The notes under the pieces were generated by a model that was not told the origin of the DNA, searched no databases, and saw only the letters and a program-made list of their open reading frames with translations. From NCBI RefSeq assembly GCF_014203095.1, contig NZ_JACHIG010000004.1:62001-126000 (forward strand): a stretch of 64,000 bases of DNA, written 5' to 3'. This stretch comes from Prosthecobacter vanneervenii (GTDB lineage Bacteria > Verrucomicrobiota > Verrucomicrobiia > Verrucomicrobiales > Verrucomicrobiaceae). The first letter of the stretch is position 1; the number at the start of each line of letters is the position of its first letter. The position numbers were made by a program, and so were the translations under genes. Positions 42,403 through 51,787 of the stretch are shown here, piece by piece.

Positions 42403-43974
42403 TCAAGGCGCTGCAGCATCCTCCTTCTGCAGTTCCTGCATGGCACGCACGGCCATGAGCTCACAGTTGAACCACATTGTGGGCCCGCCGGATTTCATGA
42501 GCCAGGTAAGATAACGCCCCGGTGCCTTCTTGTTCTGCTGGCTGCGCACGAGAGTGCCCGCCAGAGCCCGCGCCTTTTGCAGATGCAGCCGGTCTTTCGT
42601 CACACGATATGCAGCAAGGTAGGTGCGGATCAATTTCGCCGAGCTCGCGCAGACTGGCGCGTAGCACCGGTATTGCTCCAGCACACAGGGCAGCAGCCAG
42701 TTCTTCGTTTTGGCCGTCGCCTGGCCATCGTCATTTTGGCCGCCGGGGCGGCTTTCGGGCGGCTGATCCCACACCACAAACTGGTCCTCAGCAAAGCGCA
42801 GCAGATCCAGCGCGAGCGTCCGCTCCTCCGGCAGCATCTTCGCCTGGTTCAGCAAGTGAATGGCGAAATCGCAGGCCTCATGCTTGGTCAGGTTTTCATA
42901 AGGCGGCAGAGGCTTCACGTCCTCAAACTGCCCCTGCCAGTTCCAGGTGCGCACGGGGTTGCGCATGATCCAGGCCACGGCTTTTTCACGCATGGCATCA
43001 AAGCGCCGCTCCTTCGTTGTATTGGCAAGATGGTCGAGGAACTCGACGACCAGTGTGGGCACCAGCACATTGTTCGTGGCTGCCTGGCCGTCCTTTGGTG
43101 TCACAAAAAGCAGCCAGCTGCCGTCCTCGCGCTGCTGCTTCTCATAGGTCTCGGCGATACCCACCGCCGCCTTCAGATACTTTTCATCCTGGCTGGCACG
43201 ATATGCATCCAGAAAATACCGGCCGGCCTCCGCTCCGCAGTTGGTCATGTAGTTGTTGGGATTCATATGCCCCTGCATGCGCTCGCCGAACCGAGTGGGA
43301 TGATACGTCGGCGGATGAAAGGCCCAGGCAGACTCTGCGGGCTCGCAGAGCGCCAGCAGCGTGTCCGCCGCACGCCTCGCAGCCTGCACAGCTTCAGCAG
43401 CATCCGCAGGTGCGGGCGTCTGCATGGCATACACCGCCAGTGCCGACGCTGCCGCGCCGATGATCTTCGAGGGATAACGATACAGGTGAAACTGCTCGTC
43501 GATCTCGCCCGTGGTAAACCAGCAGCGCAGATCAGGCGAATGCACCAGGGCATCCAGCGCAGCCCGCGCACTCTCACTCCAGCTCTTGTCCAGCTTGGCT
43601 TCACTGGATTGAAACACTGAGGCACGATGAAACATGCGCGTCATAGCCTCGCCCATCATCACACCGCTTGCACCCAGCGCCTCCACCTTCAGCGTTGTTT
43701 GGCCAACGGGCACTCGCGTCCATACCGGAGAAAGCGGCACATTTGGCTTGGCGGCCTCAAACATCAATTTTTCACCCGACGATGGGGTAAGTGTATAGTG
43801 GTACGACTTCGCTCCTTCGACATCCTTGAAATCAAACGCAGGCGCAAACTGAAACTGCACAGACTCCTGATTCCAAAACGGCACACCGGCGCGCACAGGC
43901 GTGGCGGATTCGTTCAGCGCCTGCTGCGCCATGATCTGGCACGGGAGCAAAAAAGCGGCAAAAAAGGACTTCAT
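42403..43974 (-). CDS. Putative alpha/alpha-barrel glycan-active protein
   Basis: 523 residues. N-terminal leader [16 protein letters not shown], then a beta-sandwich of the Fn3 type (about 30-110) and a helical region (about 125-520) with the repeating pattern of (alpha/alpha)6 barrels: [40 protein letters not shown] and [29 protein letters not shown] is common in alpha/alpha-barrel lyases, unsaturated glucuronyl hydrolases and epimerases. I cannot assign a CAZy family. Its ATG overlaps the stop of the upstream sulfatase by 4 bp, so it is made with it and probably acts on the same glycan. Confidence 0.7.
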   Translation of the reverse strand: MKSFFAAFLLPCQIMAQQALNESATPVRAGVPFWNQESVQFQFAPAFDFKDVEGAKSYHYTLTPSSGEKLMFEAAKPNVPLSPVWTRVPVGQTTLKVEALGASGVMMGEAMTRMFHRASVFQSSEAKLDKSWSESARAALDALVHSPDLRCWFTTGEIDEQFHLYRYPSKIIGAAASALAVYAMQTPAPADAAEAVQAARRAADTLLALCEPAESAWAFHPPTYHPTRFGERMQGHMNPNNYMTNCGAEAGRYFLDAYRASQDEKYLKAAVGIAETYEKQQREDGSWLLFVTPKDGQAATNNVLVPTLVVEFLDHLANTTKERRFDAMREKAVAWIMRNPVRTWNWQGQFEDVKPLPPYENLTKHEACDFAIHLLNQAKMLPEERTLALDLLRFAEDQFVVWDQPPESRPGGQNDDGQATAKTKNWLLPCVLEQYRCYAPVCASSAKLIRTYLAAYRVTKDRLHLQKARALAGTLVRSQQNKKAPGRYLTWLMKSGGPTMWFNCELMAVRAMQELQKEDAAAP

Positions 43975-45371
43975 GGCGAAGTGACGTTTTTTAAATGCAC
44001 CGCGAGCCGCTCCCGCATGCGCTTCATGCGCTCAGCCTGCGACGGTTGGTCGGCAAGATTGTGCAGTTCGTCCGGGTCGGTGCGCAGGTCGTACAAAAGC
44101 TCGCCGCCGTTTTGATCCCAGGCAATGTAGCGAAAGGCGTCTGTGCGCACGCTGTGGCCGGTCAGCTTTGTGTTGGTGGCCACCATGGTGCTGACAGCAA
44201 TCTGGCGGCCCTTGGCGGCGGGATCGTCGAGCATGGGTTTCAGACTTCGGCCCTGCAGGTGCCTGGGTCGTGGCAGTCCGGCGAGGTCGCACAGCGTTGG
44301 GTAAATATCGACCTGCTCGGCCAGCCCGCTACGCACTCCCGATTTCACGCCAGGCGCGGCTATGATCAGCGGCACGTGAGTTCCGCCTTCAAACAGGGTT
44401 TGCTTGGCCCACAGGCCATGTTCGCCCAGCTGATAGCCGTGGTCGCCGGTGAGCACCACGATGGTGTTCTCTGCGAGCTTCAGCTCAGTGAGCCTGTCGA
44501 GGACACGACCGATCTGCGAATCCACAAAACCCGTGGCCGCCAGATAGGCCTGCAAGGCATCACGAGCTTCGTCATGCGTGGGCTCAGCATAGCGGAAGAC
44601 GTTGTTGTTGGGCCGCAGCGATGACTGTGGCAGCTGCGTGAGCACCTCTCCGCCCGTGCGGTAAAACGGCGGCATGCTGAGCCGGTTTTTCTCGACGGCA
44701 TCAAAGAACGACTTTGGTGCTACATACGGGGTGTGCGGCCGGATGAAGCCCACCGCCAGGAAGAAGGTTCTTTCTTTGAAGGCATCCAGCGTGGCGATGG
44801 CATCATCGGCGATCTGGTAGTCGGTGAAGTCAGCCGCCGGCCGCGCCGAGGCGGCGTAGGCGCGGTTGTATCCCTCTCCCTTGGTGGTTCCGTGCGGCTT
44901 GTCACCAGGATCGTTCGCCACCTTCGCTTCGACGAAGTTTTCGGTGTCCTTGTGCAGCGCCGTGCGCAGCTCCACATCGAGCTTCGTTTTGGGGTCGGTC
45001 ACATGAAAAACTTTTCCGACCCGCCCCGTGGCATATCCATGATCTTTGAAATACTGCGGCAGCGTCACCACATCCGGCAGCGCCTTCCGCAGGCTCGTCG
45101 TGAGATCCATGACCCCCGTTTTCTCTGGGTAGCAGCCCGTCAGAAAGGAGCAGCGTGAGGGATTGCACAGGGCAAACTGAGTGTAGGCATGCTCAAACCG
45201 CACACCACGCGCAGCCAGCGCATCCATGGCCGGAGTGTGGACGTGCGGGTGGCCGTGGCAGGAAAGAGTAGTCGTCAGATCATCGACGATGATGAACAGA
45301 ACATTGGGGCGCGCTGCGTTCAGCACAGGCGTGCAGAGCATTGCCAGAAAGAATGCAAAAGAACGCATCAT
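43971..45371 (-). CDS. Secreted sulfatase, iduronate-2-sulfatase-like
   Basis: 466 residues from ATG 45371; GTG 45377 or the next ATG is also possible. Signal peptide MMRSFAFFLAMLCTPVLNA. Motifs: IIVDDLTTTLSCHGHP, activation motif CNPSR with Cys69, GRVGKVFHV and LTGDHGYQLGEHGLWAK. The CNPSR form, the missing KWHLG segment and the GDHGYQLGEH block are characteristic of the iduronate-2-sulfatase-like group, suggesting 2-O-sulfated uronic acid or a related sugar as substrate. It begins two bases after the stop of the upstream sulfatase and overlaps the alpha/alpha-barrel gene at its end. Confidence 0.92.
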   Translation of the reverse strand: MMRSFAFFLAMLCTPVLNAARPNVLFIIVDDLTTTLSCHGHPHVHTPAMDALAARGVRFEHAYTQFALCNPSRCSFLTGCYPEKTGVMDLTTSLRKALPDVVTLPQYFKDHGYATGRVGKVFHVTDPKTKLDVELRTALHKDTENFVEAKVANDPGDKPHGTTKGEGYNRAYAASARPAADFTDYQIADDAIATLDAFKERTFFLAVGFIRPHTPYVAPKSFFDAVEKNRLSMPPFYRTGGEVLTQLPQSSLRPNNNVFRYAEPTHDEARDALQAYLAATGFVDSQIGRVLDRLTELKLAENTIVVLTGDHGYQLGEHGLWAKQTLFEGGTHVPLIIAAPGVKSGVRSGLAEQVDIYPTLCDLAGLPRPRHLQGRSLKPMLDDPAAKGRQIAVSTMVATNTKLTGHSVRTDAFRYIAWDQNGGELLYDLRTDPDELHNLADQPSQAERMKRMRERLAVHLKNVTSP

Positions 45372-45373
45372 GG

Positions 45374-47137
45374 TCACTTGGCTGGCTGGAGGTCAATCGT
45401 GCGGAATTCCGCCGCGCCCAATGGCAGATGCACACGCACATGAATCACACGCCCCTTGGCCGGGATCGCAACCTCTTGCGTCTGCCATTCATCGCCCGCT
45501 TTCACTTCAAACGGCGCACGGTTCGCAGGGAGAAAGTCTTTGTCTCCATCCATGCGCCAGGCGATGGCGCCCTGACCTGAAGCGGCGGTTTTGAAGATGA
45601 TTCTGGCTGTCGCAGGAGCGGCCAGCTTGATCTGACTGCGGGTGATGAAGGTGCCCTTGCCACCCTTGTCTGGCGTGAGCACCAGCACTCCATTCTTATT
45701 GATCAGGTTGCCTCCACGCGCCAGCCAGCCGCGTGTGGCCTTGGTGTCGGGTGGGTCGGCCTTGGTCTCAGGTTTCGGCGCAGGCTTTCCTTCGAGGTAA
45801 AAGTCAAAATAGTCATTCCACACGGGGGACATAGGCCCGAGAGCAAGGCCGGGCGGGTTGAGCTCCGCACACCATGTCGTGAGTTTGTCACGCAGCCGTG
45901 TCGCGATGTCCGGATGCTGCGAGGCCAGGCTGTGTTTCTCCTCCAGATCGGTGGAGAGGTCGTAGAGATACTCGCGCTCGCCCCCGCGCAGCAGCTTCCA
46001 GTTTCCCTCACGAATGGCGCTCTGGGCCATCCAGCGCCACATCAGCGCCTCATGCGGAGGTCGCGTGTTTTCCCCTTTGAGATAAGGCATGAGATTCACG
46101 CCATCCAGATCTCCCGGCTTCACGGGAACATCAGCCAATGCCGCCGCCGTGGCCGCGACATCCAGTGCGCTCACCGCATGCTTATACGTCTGCCCGCCGG
46201 GAATCGTGCCGGGCCATGCGATAAGAAAAGGCACATGCATGCCGCCTTCGCTCAGCATGCCCTTCTCTCCATTCAGCGGTGTGTTCAGGCTGCCATCCCA
46301 GCCGCCCGCGTCGCCATCCAGCGGCGAGTCGGTTTTGTGAATCTTGAGCGGAGCGCCGTTGTCGCCGATGAGAAAGATCAGCGTCTTTTCCGTCAGTCCG
46401 TGCTGCTTCAGCGTGTCCGTGATCAGGCCCACGCCGTCGTCCACCGCAGCCAGCATGCCCAGCGCGGCACGACGGCGCTCCGGCATCGGGCCGGGAAAGC
46501 GGTCCTTGTACGACTGCGGTGCATCCAGCGGCGTGTGCGGCGCACGCAGGGCGATGTATAGAAAGAACGGCTGCTCCTTGTAACGCGTCACGATCGCCGC
46601 CGCCGCCCGTGTGCAGCCATCGATGTGATAAAGCTCCGGCTTCATCTCGCTCATCGGCTTGTCTTGACCATCCACCGTGATGTTGGCGGGAAACTTCTGC
46701 TGCCCGTGCTGCGAATACACATGCTTGAACCCATGTTTGGTGATCTCACTCTGCGGCCCCAGGTGCCATTTGCCAAACTGCGCCGTCACATACCCGGCCC
46801 GCTGCAGCCGCGTGGCGATCGTCGTCTCTTTGTTAAAGCCGTCCAGAGCGGAGCCGTTGTTGTCCAGATTGAAACGCCCCTGGAATTTCCCTGCCATCAG
46901 CCCGCCGCGTGAGGGCACACACTGCGGCGCGGTGCTGTAGCCATGCTTTGCGATGACACCGCTGCGCGCCAGCGCGTCGATGTGCGGCGTTTTCACATCC
47001 TTCTCCACACCTCGGATGCCGAGATCAGCATAGCCGTGGTCATCGGTGTAGAAGACAATGATGTTGGGCTTCACCGAAGCGCAGGCTGCTTCAGCCAGAA
47101 TGACGAGGCCTAGAGCGAGGATAATGCGGAGCTTCAT
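45374..47137 (-). CDS. Secreted sulfatase with C-terminal beta-sandwich domain
   Basis: 587 residues (signal MKLRIILALGLVILAEAACA). Motifs: FYTDDHGYADLGIRG, activation motif CVPSR with Cys73, [16 protein letters not shown] and LIGDNGAPL. A Pro/Lys-rich linker (KPAPKPETKADPPDTKA) leads to a C-terminal beta-sandwich starting RGWLARGGNLINKNGVL. This tail resembles that of the sulfatase at 40448-42331. Third gene in the run of overlapping genes; its ATG overlaps the stop of the sulfatase before it by 4 bp. Confidence 0.93.
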   Translation of the reverse strand: MKLRIILALGLVILAEAACASVKPNIIVFYTDDHGYADLGIRGVEKDVKTPHIDALARSGVIAKHGYSTAPQCVPSRGGLMAGKFQGRFNLDNNGSALDGFNKETTIATRLQRAGYVTAQFGKWHLGPQSEITKHGFKHVYSQHGQQKFPANITVDGQDKPMSEMKPELYHIDGCTRAAAAIVTRYKEQPFFLYIALRAPHTPLDAPQSYKDRFPGPMPERRRAALGMLAAVDDGVGLITDTLKQHGLTEKTLIFLIGDNGAPLKIHKTDSPLDGDAGGWDGSLNTPLNGEKGMLSEGGMHVPFLIAWPGTIPGGQTYKHAVSALDVAATAAALADVPVKPGDLDGVNLMPYLKGENTRPPHEALMWRWMAQSAIREGNWKLLRGGEREYLYDLSTDLEEKHSLASQHPDIATRLRDKLTTWCAELNPPGLALGPMSPVWNDYFDFYLEGKPAPKPETKADPPDTKATRGWLARGGNLINKNGVLVLTPDKGGKGTFITRSQIKLAAPATARIIFKTAASGQGAIAWRMDGDKDFLPANRAPFEVKAGDEWQTQEVAIPAKGRVIHVRVHLPLGAAEFRTIDLQPAK

Positions 47138-48579
47138 GGAGCTTTCTTTTTTTTGGTCTGGTCAAACATCGCTGCAGCCTCATGGCCTACCTGGCCCGGT
47201 GTCACGGCGTCTTTCAGGAACTCGGCCAGTTTGGCACGCATCGTGGCCAGACGCTCGGGCTCCTGCGCTGCCAGATTGTTCTTTTCGCCGATGTCGTTGG
47301 CGAGGTTGTAGAGGGCGAAAGTGTCTGCGGTGTTGGCTGTCTTCGCACCCCCCTTTCCCTTTTTGCCTTTTCCCTTCCCTTTTGCACCCTCTGCCGGTGC
47401 TTCCTCGCTGTCGGCATCACTGCCATTCATGACGAGCTTCCAGTCGCCCATGCGCAGCGCGGCCATGGTGGGAGACTGCACGCAGAGGATCGCATCATGC
47501 GGAGAGGGCGCACCCTGCGTCAGCATGGGCCAGACATCCTTGCCATCCAGCGGCGTCTTCTGCTCCAGGGAGCCGCCGGCCAGTTTCACCAGCGTGGGAT
47601 ACCAGTCCACCGTATGCATGGGTTCTTTGAGGCGCTTGCCAGCCGGAATATGTCCCGGCCAGTTGGCAAAGGCGCAGCCGCGTACACCGCCCTCATAGAT
47701 GCTGCCTTTAAAGGCACGCAGCGGCCCGTTGCTGCCAGGAGGCGGACCGCCGTTGTCGGTGGAAAAAAGGATCAGCGTGTTCTCACGCTCGCCGCTTTTT
47801 TCCAATGTGGTCACGATTTGACCGATCGCCTCGTCCACCGCCGCCAGCATGCCCGCGAGTTTTTGCCGTCCGCCTTTCAATTCGCCATAAGGTTTCAGAT
47901 ACTCATCCGGCACCTCCAGGGGGCCATGCACTCCATTGAAGGGCACGTAGAGAAACAACGGCTTCGACTTGTCCTTCTCAGCGATGGTGCGGCAGGCCTC
48001 ACGTGCGAGAAGATGCGTGGTGTAGCCCTCCTCTTTGATCTGCTGGCCGTCGCGGTACCAGTCCAGATCCTGGCCACGCATGTGGGTGAAGTAGTCCAGC
48101 ATGCCAAAGTAGTGCCCGTAATGGTGGTGGAATCCTCGCGCCGTGGGCAGGTAGGATGGCTGGAACTCGCCTAGATGCCATTTGCCGATGATCGACGTGG
48201 CGTAGCCCGCATCATGCAGCGCATTTGCCAGCGTGCGTTCCGTCAGCGGCAGACCCCACGTGGCATGCGGACGCACGATAGTGTACACACCCGTGTGCGT
48301 GGCGTAGCGGCCGGTCATTAATGCGGCGCGCGTTGGCGAGCACACCGGCTGCACATACAGCGACTCCAGCACCGTGCCTCCGGCTGCAAGCTTGTCGATG
48401 TTCGGTGTCCGGATCTCCTTGCCGCCATTGAATCCGCAGTCCGCATAGCCAAGGTCATCGATCAAAAAGAAGACAATGTTAGGCTGCTTTTCGACCGCGA
48501 AGGCTGACACCGAAAGGAGAAGCGATGATAAAAACAGTGCGCTGATTTTCATGAGAGGAGAATGGAGATAAGGTTTCAT
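47134..48579 (-). CDS. Secreted sulfatase (arylsulfatase B-like) with Gly/Lys insert
   Basis: 481 residues. ATG 48579 overlaps the upstream stop by 4 bp, in keeping with the operon; ATG 48552 (MKISALFLSSLLLSVSAFA) would give a simpler signal peptide. Motifs: FLIDDLGYADCGFNGG, activation motif CSPTR with Cys80, IGKWHLGEFQPSYLP and FSTDNGGPPPGSNGPLRAFK, matching arylsulfatase B / galactosamine-4-sulfatase-like bacterial enzymes. A Gly/Lys insert (GAKGKGKGKKGKGGAK) stands just before the conserved FALYNLANDIGE strand, and the protein ends QTKKKKAP. Confidence 0.93.
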   Translation of the reverse strand: MKPYLHSPLMKISALFLSSLLLSVSAFAVEKQPNIVFFLIDDLGYADCGFNGGKEIRTPNIDKLAAGGTVLESLYVQPVCSPTRAALMTGRYATHTGVYTIVRPHATWGLPLTERTLANALHDAGYATSIIGKWHLGEFQPSYLPTARGFHHHYGHYFGMLDYFTHMRGQDLDWYRDGQQIKEEGYTTHLLAREACRTIAEKDKSKPLFLYVPFNGVHGPLEVPDEYLKPYGELKGGRQKLAGMLAAVDEAIGQIVTTLEKSGERENTLILFSTDNGGPPPGSNGPLRAFKGSIYEGGVRGCAFANWPGHIPAGKRLKEPMHTVDWYPTLVKLAGGSLEQKTPLDGKDVWPMLTQGAPSPHDAILCVQSPTMAALRMGDWKLVMNGSDADSEEAPAEGAKGKGKGKKGKGGAKTANTADTFALYNLANDIGEKNNLAAQEPERLATMRAKLAEFLKDAVTPGQVGHEAAAMFDQTKKKKAP

Positions 48580-49982
48580 TTGGCCTTCTTCTTTTTGCCG
48601 GCGCCGGGATCCACCATCGTCAGCGGTTCGCCAATCATCAGCGGCTTGCCAAAAACGGTCTGCTTGTCCCCCTGCTGCTGCATCCAGGCATCCATATCGA
48701 CGCGCATCTGCTGCAGGCGCTCAGCCTGCGTGGGTTCGGCGGCGAGGTTGTGCAACTCGTTCGGATCACTCTTCAGATCGTACAGCTCCTCCGCAGGCCG
48801 CACCGAGTACCGCTTCACCTTGGCCGCAGCTTCTGGGCTGCTCTCTGCGGCGCTGAGCCAGCTCTGCCAGTAGTTGAACCCGCTGGTCACATTGCTGGAG
48901 CGGGAGATGTGGGTGTGATGCTGGAATTCGGGGTGCAGGTTGCGGATGTACTTCCAGTCGCGCGCACGCACACTGCGGATGGGATAGACGTTGAAATCAC
49001 CATCGCCGCTGTGCGTGGTGAAAATGCGCTCACGATGCGTTGTGGCTTTGCCCAGCAGCACGGAGGCAAATGATTTCCCATCAATGCCCTCCGGCACCGT
49101 GCCGCCACCCAGCTCGATGAAGGTCGGCAGCAGATCCGGCCAGGCGATCATGGCATCATTCGTGGAAGCCGGTGCCAGATGTCCCGGCCAGGCTGCAATG
49201 AAGGGGATGCGGATGCCCGCATCATAAAGGTTCCATTTCCCAAACGGCCACTGCCCGCCGTGATCAGCGGTGTAGATGAAAAGCGTATTCCCCGGCACCT
49301 TTTCTTTCACCAGCGCCCGCAGCTCACCGAGCAGGTTGTCCGCACGCGTGATGTCCGAGCAGTAGCGCGCTCGTTGCTCCCGTGTCGCCGCAGTATCCAC
49401 ATGTTTAGGGGGAAGTTTGATCGTCGCCGTGTCATAGCCCGCGTTCTCGCCCCAGGGGACATGCGGATGACGCGTGCCAAAGAACAGGCACAGCGGCTTG
49501 GAGGCATCACGGGTGTTGAGAAACTTGGCCACTTCCACGGTGTCTGTGTCACCGTGCTGCTCACCTCCCAAAACATCGAAGCCATGGTCCTTGCCGTAGT
49601 TTCCATGCGCCACCTTGCCAAACGCCGCCACCTCATAGCCCAGCGCATGCAGCACGGGCGGAAGAGATTTCACATCCGGATTCTTCGCCTTGTGGTTCGG
49701 CTCCGCTCCATTCCGCGCCGGCCACAGCCCTGTGCACAGCGCCGTGCGGCTGGGGCCGCAGGAAGGCGAGGCCACAAACGCATGCGTAAACTTCATTCCC
49801 TCCGCCGCCAGCTTCGCCATGTTGGGCGTGCCGATGTCCGTGGCTCCATAAGGCTCGGAATCCAGCATGCCATGATCATCCGAAATAAAGACGACGATGT
49901 TTGGCGGCAAGACTTTCTCAGCTCCATAAAGCTGCAGGCTCAGAAAAGCAGCGGCAAGAAAGGTCAGAGTCAGGTTGGACAT
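48576..49982 (-). CDS. Secreted sulfatase, heparan N-sulfatase-like
   Basis: 468 residues (signal MSNLTLTFLAAAFLSLQLYG). Motifs: FISDDHGMLDSEPYGA, activation motif CGPSR with Cys75, FGKVAHGNYGKDHGFD and YTADHGGQWPFGKWNLYDAG. The FGKVAHG segment, the YTADHG form and SPSCGPSR are those of N-sulfoglucosamine sulfohydrolase-like sulfatases, so an N- or 6-sulfated amino sugar is a reasonable substrate guess. First gene of the overlapping operon; a motif shared with the DUF1080 fusion gene lies 37 bp upstream. Ends in GAGKKKKAK. Confidence 0.92.
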   Translation of the reverse strand: MSNLTLTFLAAAFLSLQLYGAEKVLPPNIVVFISDDHGMLDSEPYGATDIGTPNMAKLAAEGMKFTHAFVASPSCGPSRTALCTGLWPARNGAEPNHKAKNPDVKSLPPVLHALGYEVAAFGKVAHGNYGKDHGFDVLGGEQHGDTDTVEVAKFLNTRDASKPLCLFFGTRHPHVPWGENAGYDTATIKLPPKHVDTAATREQRARYCSDITRADNLLGELRALVKEKVPGNTLFIYTADHGGQWPFGKWNLYDAGIRIPFIAAWPGHLAPASTNDAMIAWPDLLPTFIELGGGTVPEGIDGKSFASVLLGKATTHRERIFTTHSGDGDFNVYPIRSVRARDWKYIRNLHPEFQHHTHISRSSNVTSGFNYWQSWLSAAESSPEAAAKVKRYSVRPAEELYDLKSDPNELHNLAAEPTQAERLQQMRVDMDAWMQQQGDKQTVFGKPLMIGEPLTMVDPGAGKKKKAK

Positions 49983-50018
49983 GCTTCGGTTAACGTACGG
50001 ACTTGCAGGGACATCTCA

Positions 50019-50038
50019 GCAAATACTGTGTCGGATTG
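50019..50038 (-). promoter_or_regulatory. Upstream motif shared by a sulfatase operon and a DUF1080 fusion gene (copy 1)
   Basis: Read on the minus strand: AATCCGACACA, three variable bases, TTTGC. It lies 37 bp before the start codon of the first sulfatase of the overlapping operon. The same pattern is 45 bp before the gene that starts at 56573. Nature of the element (activator site or sigma-factor box) is unknown. Confidence 0.3.
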
Positions 50039-50084
50039 AGCATCCCGGCTTGTCATTCGTGAAAAGGCCTTTTAGCGTGCTGCC

Positions 50085-50543
50085 ATGAGCTCGAAACCTA
50101 CGAACGCCACCGCCAAACAGTCAGCCGAATACGCAATCTACAAGCCCAATAGTCGTAACACCGGTGGTGTGATCCGCTTCGAGTTCAACCGCGCCAAGGG
50201 CTCCGTCTTTGTGGATGCCGCCTCACAGAGCGGGGAGAAGCAGTTCGACTGGGAGCAGAAGATCACCATGAAATGGGGCCTCTCCGATCTCGGCGCCGTA
50301 CTGGCCACCCTTCAGGGACGCCAGGAGCAGGCCAAGCTCTTCCACCAGTCCGAAAAAGCCAACAGCGCCTTTGAGCTCACCTTCCGCGATGATCCGCAGA
50401 AGGCCCCGTATTTCATGAGCATGTCGCGCCAGGAGGCCGCATCCAAGAGCGTGAAGAAAGTCACCTTACCAGTGACCCACGCCGAGGCCGCGATTCTGGA
50501 AACCGCCCTGCGCGCAGCGATCACGCGTTTGATCGGGTGGTGA
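50085..50543 (+). CDS. Small Whirly/MRP-like candidate nucleic-acid-binding protein
   Basis: 152 residues, no signal peptide. The order of strands and helices, YAIYKPNSRNTGGVIRFEFN, SVFVDAASQSGE, FDWEQKITMKWGLSDLGAVLATLQGR, FELTFRDDPQKAPYFMSMSRQ and VTLPVTHAEAAILETALRAAI, resembles the Whirly-type fold of plant Whirly and trypanosomal MRP single-stranded nucleic-acid-binding proteins. I rely on pattern only; a domain of unknown function is the safe label. It is convergent with the P450 gene, 4 bp between stops, and stands alone on the plus strand among sulfatase genes. Confidence 0.6.
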   Translation: MSSKPTNATAKQSAEYAIYKPNSRNTGGVIRFEFNRAKGSVFVDAASQSGEKQFDWEQKITMKWGLSDLGAVLATLQGRQEQAKLFHQSEKANSAFELTFRDDPQKAPYFMSMSRQEAASKSVKKVTLPVTHAEAAILETALRAAITRLIGW

Positions 50544-50547
50544 GAAA

Positions 50548-51690
50548 CTAGAGCGCCTCCAGCTTCACCGTCAGCGATTCATATCCCAGCTTGCGGTCAA
50601 ACTTGGCCTCATGCTCCACACGCTCTGCCGCATTCACAATCGTGATGCGCTTCACGCGTTCGCAGCACAACCTCAGCAGCGTGCGCAGGATGAGGCGTGC
50701 GTGCGGTGCTCCGAGGCAGAGATGCGTACCAAAGCCAAAGCTCAGATGCGGGTTGGGTTTGCGGTCCAGGCGCACCTCCTCCGGCTGCGGGAAGGCGTCG
50801 GCGTCAAAGTTGGCAGAGGCCCAGGCCAGAGAAATGCGCTCGCCAGCTTTCACCGTGACACCGTTCACATCCGTATCCGCCGGGCACACGCGGCCGATGT
50901 GCGTCAGCGGCATGAACACGCGGAAAAACTCCTCGCTCGCCAGCGTGATGCGCTTCGGGTCTTCGCGGAGAAACTCCAGCGCCTCATGATGCTCCGCCAG
51001 ATAACCGAGCGCGCAGGAGATCGTGTGAATGATCGTGTCTCGACCGCCGGCAAAGGCCAGATTCGCAAAGCCCATCATCTCCTCCCGCGTGAGCTTGCGC
51101 CCGCGATACTCCGCCAATGTCAGCGCACTGAAGAAGTCCTCGCCAGGATTAGCCTCAGCACGGTCAAATTGCGCGTGCAGATAGTCCTCCAGCACATTGC
51201 CTTTTTTGAACTCACCGCCAGTAACCTTGAATACATGAATGCCCCAGCCGATCCACGTTTCGCCTTCAGACGCGGGCACATTGAGCAGGTGAGTCAGTGC
51301 ACGTGACTGGATGGGCAGCGCGAATTCGTTGACGATCTCGATCGAGTCGCGGCTCAGCGCCTGCGTCAGCATGCCGTCCATCAGCGCCTCCACTTGCGCG
51401 ATCATCGCCGGGTCTTTGGATCGTTGAAAAAAGGGCTCCACGATGGCGCGGTAGTCGGTGTGCTCAGGCGGATTCGTCTCGATGGGCAGCTGGCGCATGG
51501 TGCGCACCTCCTCCTCGGAGGGAATCGGCACGCGGAAGGGCGCGTCCGAGCTGAAGGTCTGCCAGTCCTTGGCCGCCTTGCGCACATCCTCGTGGCGCAG
51601 GATCATGGTAATGTCTTCGCCATGAAAGGGGCACTTCATCACGCCGGAGGTGCTGCGTGCTTCGCGGAAGGGATCGGAAAAGGCGGGCAT
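50548..51690 (-). CDS. Cytochrome P450
   Basis: 380 residues, no signal peptide, so a soluble bacterial P450. The haem-binding loop is FGFGTHLCLGAPHAR with the axial Cys. The I-helix oxygen-activating motif is AGGRDTII, and the ExxR element is EEFFR. PPEHTDYR and the C-terminal order are typical of class I bacterial P450s that need a separate ferredoxin and reductase, none of which is in this window. Monooxygenation of an unknown small molecule is expected. 97 bp downstream of the sulfatase at 51788-53185 on the same strand. Confidence 0.95.
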   Translation of the reverse strand: MPAFSDPFREARSTSGVMKCPFHGEDITMILRHEDVRKAAKDWQTFSSDAPFRVPIPSEEEVRTMRQLPIETNPPEHTDYRAIVEPFFQRSKDPAMIAQVEALMDGMLTQALSRDSIEIVNEFALPIQSRALTHLLNVPASEGETWIGWGIHVFKVTGGEFKKGNVLEDYLHAQFDRAEANPGEDFFSALTLAEYRGRKLTREEMMGFANLAFAGGRDTIIHTISCALGYLAEHHEALEFLREDPKRITLASEEFFRVFMPLTHIGRVCPADTDVNGVTVKAGERISLAWASANFDADAFPQPEEVRLDRKPNPHLSFGFGTHLCLGAPHARLILRTLLRLCCERVKRITIVNAAERVEHEAKFDRKLGYESLTVKLEAL

Positions 51691-51787
51691 AGGAGGAGTT
51701 CAATGAAACGCTGAATGCAGGATGCTTTCAGTGCAACCTTTGCTCTTTGTAAGATGATGCCTGCGGCCTGTGCAAAGGCCGTTCCGC

